DNA from: Guyanagaster necrorhizus
Lineage: Eukaryota; Basidiomycota; Agaricomycetes; Agaricales; Physalacriaceae
Direction of reading: 5' to 3'
NCBI RefSeq assembly: GCF_019112545.1
Contig: NW_025064896.1
Location: 861,317 to 925,316, forward strand
Length of the DNA: 64,000 nt
The notes under the pieces were generated by a model. That model did not search any database and was not told the DNA's origin. It saw nothing but the letters and a program-made list of their open reading frames with translations. This document shows, in pieces, positions 35,308-47,524 of the stretch (the stretch's first letter is position 1; the number at the start of each line of letters is the position of its first letter). The translations under genes and the position numbers were made by a program.

Positions 35308-36302
35308 TACAGAAAATGGCGAAGGGCGTCGCAGGGACAAGAAGCAAGCCCTATCCTCTTACAGCCATTTAAAGGAAGAAGTAGATTAGGGGCAGTTATT
35401 CAGCCGATATCTGACTCACACCTGTCTGCGGCTTCCTCAATGGATTCTCCAGAGGTATCTTGGCATTTGTACCCATAATCGTGCATTTTTCCGGCGACTT
35501 TGCTAAGATAGCTATTGGCCGATAAGAGTCAGATGGTTGAGACTGCTGTTTCTCCTCTAGCTCAAGTTCTGTGGATATCCCTCATAGCTAGAAAGTTGAG
35601 GCATCAGAGACATCCAGCATCCAAAATGAAATCGCTCACTATTTCACGGACTTGGTAAGGTCAACGCATTTGAAAGAAAAAGTCGACGTACCGCAGCCAT
35701 CAGATTTTCTTGCTCCATCTCACCGCTCGTTTGCTTGAGGTCCTTTGTTTGGTATCCAATATCGCTGCAAGAGCCCACTTCGTAATGGGAAAAATCGTAT
35801 TAATATCGAGCGAAAAGGGCGATGTACAGCCACATCAAGGCTCTCACCGCAATTATTCCTATTATTGTCTACAAAGTTGTCTTCAATTTCTAGGTGTCAC
35901 CTGAATGAGTCCTTGTTTCAGCAGCTAGAGAATTGGATTGTGAATGACTGTCTACCTTGTTGCTAAATCTGAGACACATTCTCAGTTGGACTCATGACTG
36001 GAACATCTGGTTTCTGTTGAGGATGGTGGTTTCACAGCCACTGGGCCGACGGCTACTCCGTCGTTTGTTTCACATTATTTAAATTTTTGTATCGATCGTT
36101 ACTGCTTTTTGGCTTTGTACCACCACCACCTATGTATCAGTTCACGAATATATGTTTGTTCAGCTATACCCACCACGTTCTTTATGCCTGCTGACATCTA
36201 TTCCCAACAGTTTCTTTACACCGTCTCTACCTCTCAGTGACCTCATGCTAAACGAAATGTTCCCAGAGCTGCATGAATCCCAGAAATGGAATGTAACACT
36301 CT
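35308..36302. other. Intergenic, promoter side of the nucleoside transporter
   Basis: Several short frames (35710-35966 plus) without domains. No RNA gene or mobile element seen. Confidence 0.4.
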
Positions 36303-36329
36303 TCAAGATTGGAATTCAACCCAACAAAA

Positions 36330-36723
36330 GTTTCAGGAGACTCCAGCTCCAGAAGGCAAAGGCCAGCTTGGCATGTACACATCTTTTCATTCAAGAGCTA
36401 GTACGATATGTCGTACTCACAACTTTACAAGGAGAGGTTTCAATGCGCCGCCGAAAAACCTCGACAAACTTCTCCCAGTTTCTATCAGCTTCTCTGATTT
36501 CAAACCCTGGCGCATGGTCTGCTACAGTCTGATTAGTGAAGGCCTTTTCGCTGCAATCAGATACGAACGGAACCAATCAAATGGTCCGATTGCTCGAACA
36601 TTGTTCCCTTCCGTAACGTCAAACTCAGAGGCCGCGTTCTCCGAAAAGTTCGACGACGCGACACTAGGAGGTTTTGTAGACTATCAAAGGTTCTTTAAGG
36701 TCATGTGCAAGTTTGCTGGCTAA
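36330..36723 (+). pseudogene. FunK1 kinase 3'-end fragment
   Basis: A fragment corresponding to about the last 130 codons of the FunK1 genes. The first part (to about 36500; ETPAPEGKGQL, LDKLLPVSISFSDFKPW) is closer to copy A, the rest (MVCYSLISEGLFAAIRYER, FDDATLGGFVDY) to copy B, and a TAA truncates it after MCKFAG. No kinase core precedes it. The following 760 bases match the 3' flank of copy B. Confidence 0.75.
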
Positions 36724-37488
36724 GATCTAACCGTCAAATATAATCCAAATGGGAACCCATATAGTCCGCTTTGAATTCACAATGGCGAGGGCGGGTGGCT
36801 ATCAGCGAGGATGTATTCTGGTCGTGACGGACAGGATGTAGCAGGTGCTAACTAGTACAGTGATATATGTATCTGAGAAGATATTGTCTCTAGAGAATTC
36901 CATAAAGGTCAACATGATTAAAAGACCTTTGAAAATCACACGCCTGATGATAAGGAAGTCCGGGTTTCAATCTGACTCTTGCATGACGCAGTCATGTCTA
37001 TCTACAGCATCATCGGAATAGAGACTTTGTCGTGGCGATTTCTTCCAAAGTCTTGTCTTTGGTCTTATAGATGGTTGAGGGAGGTTAGTGTCTGTCGATA
37101 GGTCCAGGCTCGAGGGTCTTGCTCGGGTAATTAAATAAATGCACCAACTGCTGCCACGAAGGTCGTAACGACGAAGTGTGGATTGTGAGAAGCTCTTACA
37201 ATACAAGTTTGCTCCGATGCTTGTGAAAGCCTGCGAATCCGACATCAAGGTAAAAAGAACCAACGCTCGGGGCTGCCCCAGTAATAGAAACACTATAGGT
37301 ATATTGAAATGCCGATGCCAGTGCCATACTATCGGTCGATGGAAAGTCATAATCAATGAGACACTAGAGTAAGCGGACGAACACACATCTTATTGCGCAA
37401 ATGAACAGGGAGAACCACGGTGCTGTACACCCATATTGTGCTGTTCACAATGAAGTCTTACGCAATTCGTCCGAGTAGAGACACAAAC
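36510..37488 (+). repeat. Inverted repeat arm, left, outer part
   Basis: Near-identical to the reverse strand of about 44190-45150. One small difference: the right copy carries about 30 extra bases near 44465-44495. Confidence 0.8.
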
Positions 37489-38100
37489 GGTAGGGGAGAG
37501 ACTGACGAAAGATGACATACATATACAGCCCAAAGACCGTCATTCCCTTGCCGATGTTGTTATCTGAGCTAGAGAAATAGCGGATCATCAAAGCACAATA
37601 GGCCAGGCCCATGCACAATACGGCCAGGCCCAACTTCAGAAGCTTGACGCGGCCAAATCTATCCAAAAGATACAACTATAAATAAATTAGAATGATTGAT
37701 TGCAGAACAGACGAAATGTTACTAGTTACTGCTAACAGAAGGTAAATTTGCGATGAGACCCACAGTCCCAAAGACGCCCGCTAACGGCGAGTACCGTTTG
37801 GCCATTCATACCCAACTGGTAGGGATCCGCACCGCATCCGTATCCATATACGACCGTTAAAAGCTTACGGGTCTCCCCGTACTGTATGGAGCATCAGTTG
37901 ATAGTAGTCTCAAATTTCGTATTATCGCCTAGAAACACTGACACAAGGAAGAAGCCTCCGGCAAACCCACTAATATTAATATTGATTCCAGAAAGTGCAA
38001 CCATAATTTGCACTGCGAACAATGAGAAGATAAGCGGTCAGTCGATAACTCCCATCGCAGCATTGCACTTTAGACCTCAATCAGGCTCCGTTGTCCTATA
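37445..38100 (-). pseudogene. MFS sugar transporter fragment
   Basis: On minus, stretches such as YLLDRFGRVKLLKLGLAVL (the conserved D-R-x-G-R loop of sugar porters), GVFGTVGLIANLPSVS and SGFAGGFFLVSVFLG occur in shifting frames with stops between. No complete gene can be assembled. In the right arm nearly all of this is missing, leaving only the last codons (LCLYSDELR). Confidence 0.45.
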
Positions 38101-38279
38101 GAACCTGCGTCAGCCAATATAGGTACATATATCTGGGACTAATGCCAGTCATTTCAGCTAAGAGCCTTCATCCCCGGTGTCGGCTTTTGGGGTCCAAGTC
38201 AGCCTCGCAATCTGTCGATCCGAAACTGAGTTAGGACAATCTATGAAAATCGAAATATTTGCTCACAATAGTAGTTACA

Positions 38280-38698
38280 TAGGCTCTGATACTCTTGACA
38301 CAAAGGGCCCTCCATGTCGTCAGACTATACCCTTTATTTTCGACACATAAAGAGCATGTAGGCGGAAGCGCAGAAGGAGAATTTAATGGGTTCACGCATT
38401 AACGCTGACAGCAATAGATTTCTATGTTTAGTAGCATCGTGAAGACTGCAATCAGAAGACCGCTACAGAATCTCCGCCGCTTGCGAGCTTGTTAATGGGT
38501 GGTCGACCAGACGTAGTGCCACGTTAGCGGCGATGGTGCGATGTCGAGGCACGAAAGGTGCCATTGAATCGATATGTATTTACTTGAAGGGAAATGTGAC
38601 GGCACCCGGTTCAGTATGGCCAGCCGACAGCTGAGTTACTCTAAAAGAGACCATCGCTATCTTTGACATACGAAGCCATGTCAAGCCTTTATGGATCC
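38280..38698 (+). repeat. Inverted repeat arm, left, inner part
   Basis: Almost identical to the reverse strand of 43725-44143. This pair marks the inner ends of a large inverted duplication; the unique sequence between them is 38699-43724. Confidence 0.9.
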
Positions 38699-39624
38699 CG
38701 GAGCATGCTGATTATTTTTCCTTGGCACCGTCCTTCAGGTGCGTGTTCATCGTTCGCCGAGTCCCTTTATCTCCTGCTTGCGCCGATGATGCCCCCGGAA
38801 GGCTGGCAGCGCTTGGAACTCGTGTTTCCCAACTGGCAGGCCTTTGCTTCCGGCTTCATTGATCCTATGATGTTGGGACTATCTCCGATGCTCACCAACG
38901 GGCCTGATGGCCACAAGCCTGCGTTACATCACCGTGCACGCATGATTGCGTTTGCGCATTTCTTCAGTTATAATGCACCCATGAAGACCGGCTGTTTTTT
39001 GTAGAATCTGGGTCGTCAGACTTTTCTCAAACCTCGTGTCATGCCATCGGAAATTAAAGCATTGTTGCATAAAAGAACATGTGCATTTCGCTCCAAGCAG
39101 TAGCTTCTGAAAATTCATCATGTCGTGCACTTAAGAATCCAATATTCAGCTCCGCGAACTTTTGCTTACAACTAATAATAGAAACAACGATTTTTGAATG
39201 ATGAGAATGGCCACGAGGCGTTAATATAAATTATTTTGTCTTATTATGGAGTTATTGCGTCCTAAGATGGAAGGACTAGATTCTCACGCCATAAATCCCA
39301 CATAATCACACCCTCGACGACTACCCTCAAACAATCCCTCCCAATTTCCCGGCAGATTCTCTGTGTCCATTTGACGGACGGCTGAGAACAAGCTTCATTT
39401 ATCTACATTTTATCGTCGTTATTGGTGCCCTTCGAGACAAATAAGTAAGCCATCAGTTTCCAGCAGTTTTTCAAACAATTTTACCTCCTATTTCCCAATT
39501 TTCCTCGGCTGTTCTTGAGGATATCTTATTGATTTACTTTCGATTTACCTCCCGAATATATTCTTTCCTATCTCTGTGTCTTCGTTTCCACGGATGTTCA
39601 CCATGACATTGCAGGCAGTAGTCG
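38699..39624. other. Intergenic inside the inverted-repeat loop
   Basis: A 113-codon plus frame at 38663-39004 crosses the repeat boundary and has no recognisable domain. The rest is the 5' flank of the AT-hook gene. Confidence 0.35.
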
Positions 39625-41436
39625 ATGGATTCGGTGGCAGGCACTTCTGGTCACCAGCAGGTCATCTTCCAGAACGAGAACATAACCGCAGCGGCAGAAA
39701 ACCAAAACCAGGGCTCCTCGTCGGCGCCTGTGCAGGAGAAGCGTAGGCCCGGACGCCCAAAGGGTAGTGGGAAGAAGTACCCGGACGGCGCTCCTCCAAA
39801 GATCAAGCGCCCTGTAGGACGGCCTCGTAAAGATGGCTTTCCGGCGGGCTCTGTGAATCCACCGCGACCGTCTCGCAAGCCTCCCCAGAACGATCCTGCG
39901 GTACTGGCACTGATTGCCAGCGGGGTGCGTGCGGTGCTCCTCCTTTTTGTGCACGGACCTTGACTCCCTTCTGTAGAGTGCTTATTTTCCTGGCCAGGAT
40001 GTAAAACGACCCATGTTCCCAAATCTTCAAGACCCTAACTTTGACGGCGAGGATTGGATGGAGCTTTCGCGCACCAAGCCCGGCGTCTTCATCGACACTC
40101 TTATTGGTTTTCTCGCAGAGCCGAACCCCGTCTCGCCTGCCGGTACCGTAGAGGATGCCTTCAAGACTCACCTGGGTTCCCTTGTGTCTCCAAGGAACCA
40201 GAACCAGAGCTTGCCATCCTTGTATTCGCTACTGAGGACCTTCTGGCTCCCCACGTCCCCCACGTACTTTTGCTTGACTGGTGCTAATGCCAGTCGTCCC
40301 CTGCTGGAATTCAGGTTCTTGTACTGGGATCCCCAGCCCCTCGTATTCAACGGTATATCCTGCCCCAGCTGTTCGACTCCTCTCATCAATAAGGGACGTA
40401 TCACTTCCGGTCCAGTCAAGATATACGACTTGGAACGACCGTTCTTCATCATCGGGTGCGAGTACGTCTGTAGCAGTCCGTCTTGCATCTCGGCTTGCCC
40501 CGAGGGCCGCAAATTCGCCAGCACCGATCCTGTCATTTTTCGTTCTCTTCCCAATACCCTGGCCGAAGAGTTCCCAGCTCGGCTGCGACAGTTCGATCGT
40601 GATCTGGGAAGCGGTCCCGAGGTGTGGAATTGGCAAGCCGTAGGCGTTTCCAAGGCACTCTGGAATATGGTCCAGGGATCTTTACGATCCGGTGTCAGGA
40701 AAGAAGTTATTCTACAGATTATCTCTTCCATTCAGCATAGCGTTCCGGAGCCAACAACTCTTGTAGCAGAAGAAGAAGAGGAAGAGGAGCCCCAAGAGCA
40801 AAACCAAATGATTGAGGACACTGTGCAGCACCCGCCGATGGCACAGGGGGTGAGTGCCTTACCCTCGTTTTCATGCCAATCTTAGAGATGATGATGGGAC
40901 GCTAGACCCCTGCTGAATATGCTGAGGCTTGGAAAGCTCATGCGGGGCACTCTGCTTCTGCAGAACCCGATACGCCTTCAGTAGCAGGTTCATCCGCAGG
41001 TCCAGGGCCAGCCTACATGTATCCTCAACCACAGCCTCAGCCACAGCCCCAAGGAGGACATTTCTCCTCTGCTTTCCGCGTACCATATTTCGCACCCAGC
41101 GCGAAAGTAGGTCAATCTTCATCCTCCGCGGTTGCGAACTCTGTCACTACTACTGGCCCCAGTAATCCGAACCCTATATCGCCGCCGCCGTTGGGGAATG
41201 AACCGCCAAATCCCCCGGCCAAGCGAGCGTATCCTTTCTTGGACGAAGAGTCAGGTTCCGGTGATAGCCCACGGAAACGGAACCCGAGACATTGTTCAAA
41301 ATGCGGTTCGGCGGATTGTAAAGGCAAGGGCGGAAGGTCTTTCTGTTTGAATGCTTGCAGAGATTGCGGAAAGGTTGATTGCTACGGAAGAACGAATCGG
41401 CGGAATGTGTGCGCGAACAGAGGGTGGGGTACGTGA
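39625..41436 (+). CDS. AT-hook and DUF6729 protein with C-terminal Cys-rich tail
   Basis: Three exons (39625-39924, 39977-40849, 40906-41436) give 567 residues. The N-terminus has two AT-hooks with the GRP core (RRPGRPKGSGKK and RPVGRPRKDG), which bind the minor groove of AT-rich DNA. The middle matches the DUF6729 pattern: FRFLYWDPQPLVFNGISCP with C-x2-C, then YVCSSPSC. A Glu-rich run, a Pro/Gln repeat and a C-terminal Cys cluster (HCSKCGSADCKGKGG, CRDCGKVDCYGR) follow. DUF6729 proteins occur in many copies in agaricomycetes, often in repetitive regions; the function is not established. It fills most of the unique loop between inverted repeat arms. Confidence 0.75.
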
Positions 41437-41867
41437 TTAACAATATGTTTGTTTTGAGATTATTTTTTCAGGCACACCGGGAACGTAAACATTTAGGTGT
41501 AGTACTTGTACACAAAATTTCGGTATAAATTAAGATTTTACCTATATTTGTTAGTTCAGGTGTGCTGGTCTACTGTTTACAGAGCAGATACAGATAAAAT
41601 TTTATTTTATACTATACTATAATTTTATGTACAGGTACTATCTATTTCTAATATTTTATATTTCCGGTGTGAGGTGTACTATATTTATTAGGGACATTAT
41701 TAGTGATTTCACTTAATGACTTTCTATTAATCCAACTGACATGTGGAGATATGATTCGCAAAGCGGTGCTAAGCCCTGATGCGGTTTGATGGTCATGACA
41801 TCTTTTATTTATTTTCTTCTATCACTTCCACTCCCCTGACCACCCCGCACCGTTCCCACCATCCACG
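41437..41867. other. AT-rich intergenic
   Basis: Very AT-rich, with many short TATA-like runs at 41580-41700. It ends in a C-rich leader directly before the DUF4112 gene. No gene. Confidence 0.5.
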
Positions 41868-42786
41868 ATGACGACCAAATTATTCGAGAAAACTGGCAAG
41901 AACCTGTTTGCGAAGCACCTGGAGCAGTACGCGCCTGTGGACCCCCTGTACGAACATTACACGGACGGCCAGGGCAAGCAGCGCAGGAAAAAGGTGCGGA
42001 TTTACGTTTTTTTGAAGACGAAGTGATGCTGAGCTGGATTTCTAGCGCGAGCTACCCCTAGGCCTATCAAAACGCGACATGAAGATTCTACGATCCGTAA
42101 AGCACCGTGCGCATTACCTCGACAAGGGCTTCTCTATCTGCGGTTTCAGGTTTGGGTGGACTTTTTTCATCGGAATTATTCCAGGTGCTGGTGACGCGGC
42201 CAACGTAGCTCTGAACTATCTCCTCGTCGTACGGAAAGCGCGCCAAGCAGAAATACCCGGTTGGTTGCTGCGACGCATGCTGATGAATAACGCCGTCAGT
42301 GCCGCCGTCGGTTTCGTTCCTATCGTCGGCGATGTCGTTGTCGCCATGTGGAAAGCCAATTCACGAAACGCGGCTCTCTTGGAAGAGTTCCTGCGCGTCC
42401 GGGGAGACGAGTTCTTGAAGATGCAGGCGGAGGCTCAAGCAGCAGCCAAAGAAGGCTCAGTCACGCTGAAGAAGGAGGTCAAGAAGTCTGATTCTGCACA
42501 GGTCAAGCCTGGCGCAGGCAGGGCTGACGGGGAGGCGATAACCACAGGTGGGAGCACCACTCCATTGGCTCTGGACCCCGGTAAGGCTGGTGGGGAGTCC
42601 CCAGGTCTTCCGAGCGCCGGATCGTCAGGGAACGATACTACGGTTAGTGCTATGAGCACCGGAAGAAGGAGCTTCAAGTCTTGGATGAAGCGGAAGGCAC
42701 CTGCGGCTGGAGAGAGAGGCCGCTTCGTGGAGAACGTCGACAGCACGTTCAACGCGTCGGAAGGGAGCAAGATACCGAAGAACTGA
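41868..42786 (+). CDS. DUF4112 family membrane protein
   Basis: Two exons (41868-41993, 42046-42786) give 288 residues. The conserved core follows a basic N-terminal part: hydrophobic stretches around FGWTFFIGIIPGAGDAANVA and AVSAAVGFVPIVGDVVVAMW, each with the G-x-G-D motif typical of DUF4112, then NSRNAALLEEFLRVRG. The C-terminal third is Ser/Gly/Ala-rich and probably disordered. The family is widespread in fungi and bacteria; its function is unknown. The gene lies in the inverted-repeat loop and looks intact. Confidence 0.85.
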
Positions 42787-43724
42787 CTTTGGATTCTCAT
42801 ACCCTTGATTTATTCCTACATCTCAGGGACATTTGATGGGTGTCTACATGCATGCATACACGCTGATACCCCCATCTCTTATGCTACTTCATCATACACG
42901 CGAAACCATGACATTCACGACAGATATCCCTTATGTACCTTTATATCGGACGGAAAGCTACAGTATAGTAATTTAATTATCGTGTACCTTTATCTTATGC
43001 TATACTACATCGAGTCATGAAAGAGGACACTCCGTCGGAACAAAGAATATTACAGAAGAAGATACAGACCAGATTTTCTTTATTTAAATTCCATACAACA
43101 GGTCCTAAAGTGGGAGATTTACAAGGATCGCCCAACGACGATGAATCTCAATACGTTGCTCAACGTGACAGCTTGAAGGTAGCATCTCGTCGCGTATAAT
43201 TGTCATTAGCTGCTAAGCGCTTGTAATACAAAGGCATTCGTTTTCGTTTGTTTCGCCTTCATATCTCACTCATATGCAAACTAGTGATTGTGTGATAACT
43301 CAGGATGACAGAAATGGAACGAGACTTGTCATCGCGCTCAGACATTGTCATTCTCTTGAATGGAGACACGTCGTCCGTCTTTCCATCGATCTTCCTGATA
43401 TCGATAAAAACGAAAATTTATGGATCATGGAACGCCTGCGTCACGTTTTCTCTCTTCTCTCCGACACTATGTCTCCTGAATGGGACAAACAGTCGCTACT
43501 GTAAACTGCGGAAATGGGTTTCCTCATTATAGTTGAACACATCGACAGCCAGAGGAGCATATTATTGCTCGAAATGTCCCGTTCTCTACGCGTTCAAGAC
43601 ATCCGAGTGCTTGGAATACCAAGCAAAGCCCGTATATAGGGACTGGAAGAGCCATGGAAGGGCACACATGGCAGTCTTTCTGCGTAACCAGCCTGCCTAC
43701 ATCCTGTAAACCCTCGCTCATTCA
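42787..43724. other. Intergenic inside the inverted-repeat loop
   Basis: Short frames at 43274-43532 (plus) and 43527-43721 (minus) lack domains. No gene supported. Confidence 0.4.
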
Positions 43725-44143
43725 TCCATAAAGGCTTGATATAGCTTCGTATGTCAAAGATAGCGATGGTCTCTTTTAGAGTAACTCAGCTGTCGGCTGG
43801 CCATACTGAACCGGGTGCCGTCACATTTCCCTTCAAGTAAATACATATCGATTCAATGGCACCTTTCGTGCCTCGACATCGCACCATCGCCGCTAACGTG
43901 GTACTACGTCTGGTCGACCACCCATTAACAAGCTCGCAAGCGGCGGAGATTCTGTAGCGGTCTTCTGATTGCAGTCTTCACGATGCTACTAAACATAGAA
44001 ATCTATTGCTGTCAGCGTTAATGCGTGAACCCATTAAATTCTCCTTCTGCGCTTCCGCCTACATGCTCTTTATGTGTCGAAAATAAAGGGTATAGTCTGG
44101 CGACATGGAGGGCCCTTTGTGTCAAGAGTATCAGAGCCTATGC
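43725..44143 (-). repeat. Inverted repeat arm, right, inner part
   Basis: Partner of 38280-38698, almost identical in reverse complement. Confidence 0.9.
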
Positions 44144-44189
44144 AGCTTTTGTGTCTCTACTCGGACGAATTGCGTAAGACTTCATTGTG

Positions 44190-45150
44190 AACAGCACAAT
44201 ATAGGTGTACAGCACCGTGGTTCTCCCTGTTCATTTGCGCAATAAGATGTGTGTTCGTCCGCTTGCTCCAGTGTCTCATTGATTTATGACTTTCCATCGA
44301 CCGATAGTATGGCACTGGCATCGGCATTTCAATATACCTGTAGTGTTTCTATTACTGGGGCAGCCCCGAGCGTTGGTTCTTTTTACCTTGATGTCGGATT
44401 CGCAGGCTTTCACAAGCATTGGAGCAAACTTGTATTGTAAGAGCTTCTCACAATCCACACACAGTCGATCTCAACGACATGTTAGACACTTTGTCGTTAC
44501 AACCTTCGTGGCAGCAGTTGGTGCATTTATTTAATTATCCGAGCAAGACCCTCGAGCCTGGACCTATCGACGGACACCAACCTCCCTCAACCATCTATAA
44601 GACCAAAGACAAGACTTTGGAAGAAATCGCCACGACAAATTCTCTATTCCGATGATGCAGATAGACATGCCTGCGTCATGCAAGAGTCAGAATGAAGCCC
44701 GGACTTCCTTATCATCAGGCGTGTGATTTTCAAAGGTCTTTTAATCATGTTGACCTTTATGGAATTCTCTAGAGACAATATCTTCTCAGATACATATATC
44801 ACTGTACTAGTTAGCACCTGCCACATCCTGTCCGTCACGACCAAAATACATCCTCGCTGATAGCCACCCGCCCTCGCCATTGTGAATTCAAAACGGACCA
44901 TATGGGTTCTCATTTGGATTATATTTGACGGTTAGATCTTGGCCAGCAAACTTGCACATGACCTTAAAGAACCTCGGATAGTCTACAAAACCTCCTAGTG
45001 TCGCGTCGTCGAACTTTTCAGAGAACGCGGGCTCTGAGTTTGACGTTATGGAAGAGAACAATGTTCGAGCAATCGGACCATTTGATTGGTTACGTTCGTA
45101 TCTGATTGCAGCGAAAAGGCCTTCACTAATCAGACTGTAGCAGAACATGA
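44190..45150 (-). repeat. Inverted repeat arm, right, outer part
   Basis: Partner of about 36510-37488. Between it and the inner part only a few bases remain, where the left arm has about 790 bases of sugar-transporter remnant, so one copy gained or lost that block. Confidence 0.8.
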
Positions 45151-47524
45151 GCCATGGTTTGAAATCGGAGAAGCTGATAGAAGCTGGGAGAAGTTTGTCG
45201 GGGTCTTGGGCCATGATGAAGAATTTAAACTTCTTGTCGTGAAGCTGTAAGTATGACATATCGTACCAACTTTCGAATGGAAGGGCCGGTACATGCACAA
45301 GCTGGTCTTTGCCTTCTGGAGCGGGAGTCGCTTGGATCTCATAGCGACAGCAAAGAAGGACAAGGACGTTAAAGATAGACTCAACGTCATGTCGATAGAT
45401 ATGGACAGGCGGATCCTCCTTAAGGAGATCGCACGCGTAGTACGGTCCCGTTCCTGTGCGACGTAGAGCCGACGCACTTTCACGATCACGGTAGGAAGAC
45501 AAATCGAAGTCGTTCAACACCCCACAAATGACGCCGTTCCTCTTCCGCCACATAAGGTTCGTCATGCTGATATCCCGGTGGATGATTTTTGCGTGGTCAT
45601 ATACCCATTTGTGGACTACAACCATATCGAATTTAACAAGCTGGATGATATCAGATGGTAGGAAAGACAGACCTTGTAATATATCAAATATTCCTTGAGC
45701 ATACTGGCGAGGCTCGCGGAGACTCGTAATTGAATAAAGCCTCTCCTGCACCATGACACGGCACACCCGCTCCTCATAATTAAATGAACCTCCATCTGCA
45801 TAGCTGACAGCGTCAAAGTACTCCTTGAGTCTCGCCTGTGGCGAATCTTCCGCCATCTCGAAGTCCTGTGACAGTAGAATATTGGGAAGATGGTCCGCGA
45901 CCCAATGATGTGATGCACCGTCCTTGGACATCTTGTCCACCGCGGTCTTCACGTCGTTCATGAAATCCTTCTCCGAGGGACGCGATTTAGCTTGCCAGCT
46001 AATTTTGACGATCGTCTCCATCCCCTTCCACTCTTCGTAACCCTCAGCCGTCGCCTCGACGACGCACGTATCCCGACCAATAATCCCAGGCTGTCGGAAG
46101 ATGATCTTTCCAAGCGTCAAGACCACGGGAGTACCGTCTGACTTCTTTAGCGTCAGCTTCCTCCCTTCGAACAGCGTCGCGGTGTCGTCCTGATGCTCCT
46201 TTGTGTATTCTCCATAGTCACTAAGGAACGGGTCTTCAATGATACTGTGGATGCCGTGCTTCTCGAGCGTGAGACCGTGCAATCCGATCAGCATAGCAAT
46301 GAAAGAATCTGGATCATTATCCATGTCGATTTCTTGCGATACGATGATTGAGGAGCGATCATAGTAGAGCATCTGAAGGTGAGTACCGCCAATCAAGGCA
46401 CCGATGCTGTGCGTCCTGAACCCAGCACTAGACAACACCTCCATCGCGTAGCGCGCACACTGTAGTCGGGGATCCTCCTTGTTCTTATCGTCCTTGCCTT
46501 TCCATATTTCGCGCAGACGCTCAGACTCAGCCTCCTCCTGCATTCGGCTCCTTGCAGCAGCATCTTGCTTCTTCGATGCCCGGGAAACCTTTTTTCCAGA
46601 TCGCGAGTCTCGCGGGGCTACGTCGGATTTACGTTTCTGTCCCGCCACCACACCGACACCCTCCGGATCTCCAGGGAGCATATATGGCTTCTGACGAGAA
46701 GGCTTTCCCATCGGATCCTTCTTGTCTGATAAGTAACGCGTCAGCAAAATTATATACATCAAAGAGCACAAAAACTTACCTGCTGTGAGGACTCGAGTGG
46801 CGTATCGACCATTATCCAGGGTAGTAAAGCTTAATTTGAATTCAAGCCACTGCAAAAGCTGCGGCCACCCGATATTGTTCTTCGGGCCTCCGGTTTTGAT
46901 GTCTTCGATGTTGTTCTGGGAGCTGTTGAATAGAGACAGCAGGAGAGTAATCGCATCCGGTTTAAGGTCGACGTTGCTCCCTTTGACAGGCTGAGGGTCC
47001 TGTCGGTAGAAACCAATATCAGGCCCCGAGCGTGTGCCGTCCTTGATCAAAGCGAGCGCCCTATTGCACAAACTGTTGTGCGGGTGATATAAATTCGTTT
47101 CGTCCGTGGTCTTGCATTCGGCCTTGTAGTCGTCCCACAGTGCCTTCCACTGTTCATCTGCTTTCACCTTTTTAATGAGAGCAGAAATGGTGGAATCCTG
47201 TCTCCAATCCCGGGGAAGGTGAAGGATGACACGAAGAAAGTCATCGGAGGGAATGAATACGCGTGATTCAAGGTCCTCCCTGATGAAGTTGTCGTAGTCC
47301 TTTCGCTCGTACTTCATATGGAAAGCGCGGTGGCTCGCAGCGCCGAAATTGTACGGGGTCGTCTTCGGATTGGTCTCGTCGTCGTTAGCAGAAGTGGATG
47401 GTGCACCATTCTTGGGCGTGAAGGGGACATTAGACGAGGGGTTAGGGTCATCCAGAGACGGAGAACGAGCACCAGTAAGGTCAGAAACTGACATAGCACC
47501 GAGAAAGAATGCAGCGACAACCAT
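44888..47524 (-). CDS. FunK1-type protein kinase, copy B
   Basis: One long frame of 878 codons on minus with the same two probable in-frame introns as copy A. Kinase motifs are intact: ETIVKISWQAKSRP, HRDISMTN, DFDLSS, RTGTGPYYACDLL, YRHDVES. Nearly identical to copy A for about 720 codons, then distinct, with a C-terminus (FCYSLISEGLFAAIRYER, ending PYGPF) matching the isolated fragment at 36510-36723 instead. It is therefore a mosaic relative to the other copies. Its role is unknown; FunK1 kinases are an agaricomycete-expanded family. The two copies face opposite directions about 15 kb apart. Confidence 0.85.
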   Translation of the reverse strand: MVVAAFFLGAMSVSDLTGARSPSLDDPNPSSNVPFTPKNGAPSTSANDDETNPKTTPYNFGAASHRAFHMKYERKDYDNFIREDLESRVFIPSDDFLRVILHLPRDWRQDSTISALIKKVKADEQWKALWDDYKAECKTTDETNLYHPHNSLCNRALALIKDGTRSGPDIGFYRQDPQPVKGSNVDLKPDAITLLLSLFNSSQNNIEDIKTGGPKNNIGWPQLLQWLEFKLSFTTLDNGRYATRVLTAGKFLCSLMYIILLTRYLSDKKDPMGKPSRQKPYMLPGDPEGVGVVAGQKRKSDVAPRDSRSGKKVSRASKKQDAAARSRMQEEAESERLREIWKGKDDKNKEDPRLQCARYAMEVLSSAGFRTHSIGALIGGTHLQMLYYDRSSIIVSQEIDMDNDPDSFIAMLIGLHGLTLEKHGIHSIIEDPFLSDYGEYTKEHQDDTATLFEGRKLTLKKSDGTPVVLTLGKIIFRQPGIIGRDTCVVEATAEGYEEWKGMETIVKISWQAKSRPSEKDFMNDVKTAVDKMSKDGASHHWVADHLPNILLSQDFEMAEDSPQARLKEYFDAVSYADGGSFNYEERVCRVMVQERLYSITSLREPRQYAQGIFDILQGLSFLPSDIIQLVKFDMVVVHKWVYDHAKIIHRDISMTNLMWRKRNGVICGVLNDFDLSSYRDRESASALRRTGTGPYYACDLLKEDPPVHIYRHDVESIFNVLVLLCCRYEIQATPAPEGKDQLVHVPALPFESWYDMSYLQLHDKKFKFFIMAQDPDKLLPASISFSDFKPWLMFCYSLISEGLFAAIRYERNQSNGPIARTLFSSITSNSEPAFSEKFDDATLGGFVDYPRFFKVMCKFAGQDLTVKYNPNENPYGPF

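Noticed and set aside
40168..40731. Long antisense frames opposite the DUF6729 gene
   Set aside because: Shadow of a well-supported exon; no domain or splice signals.
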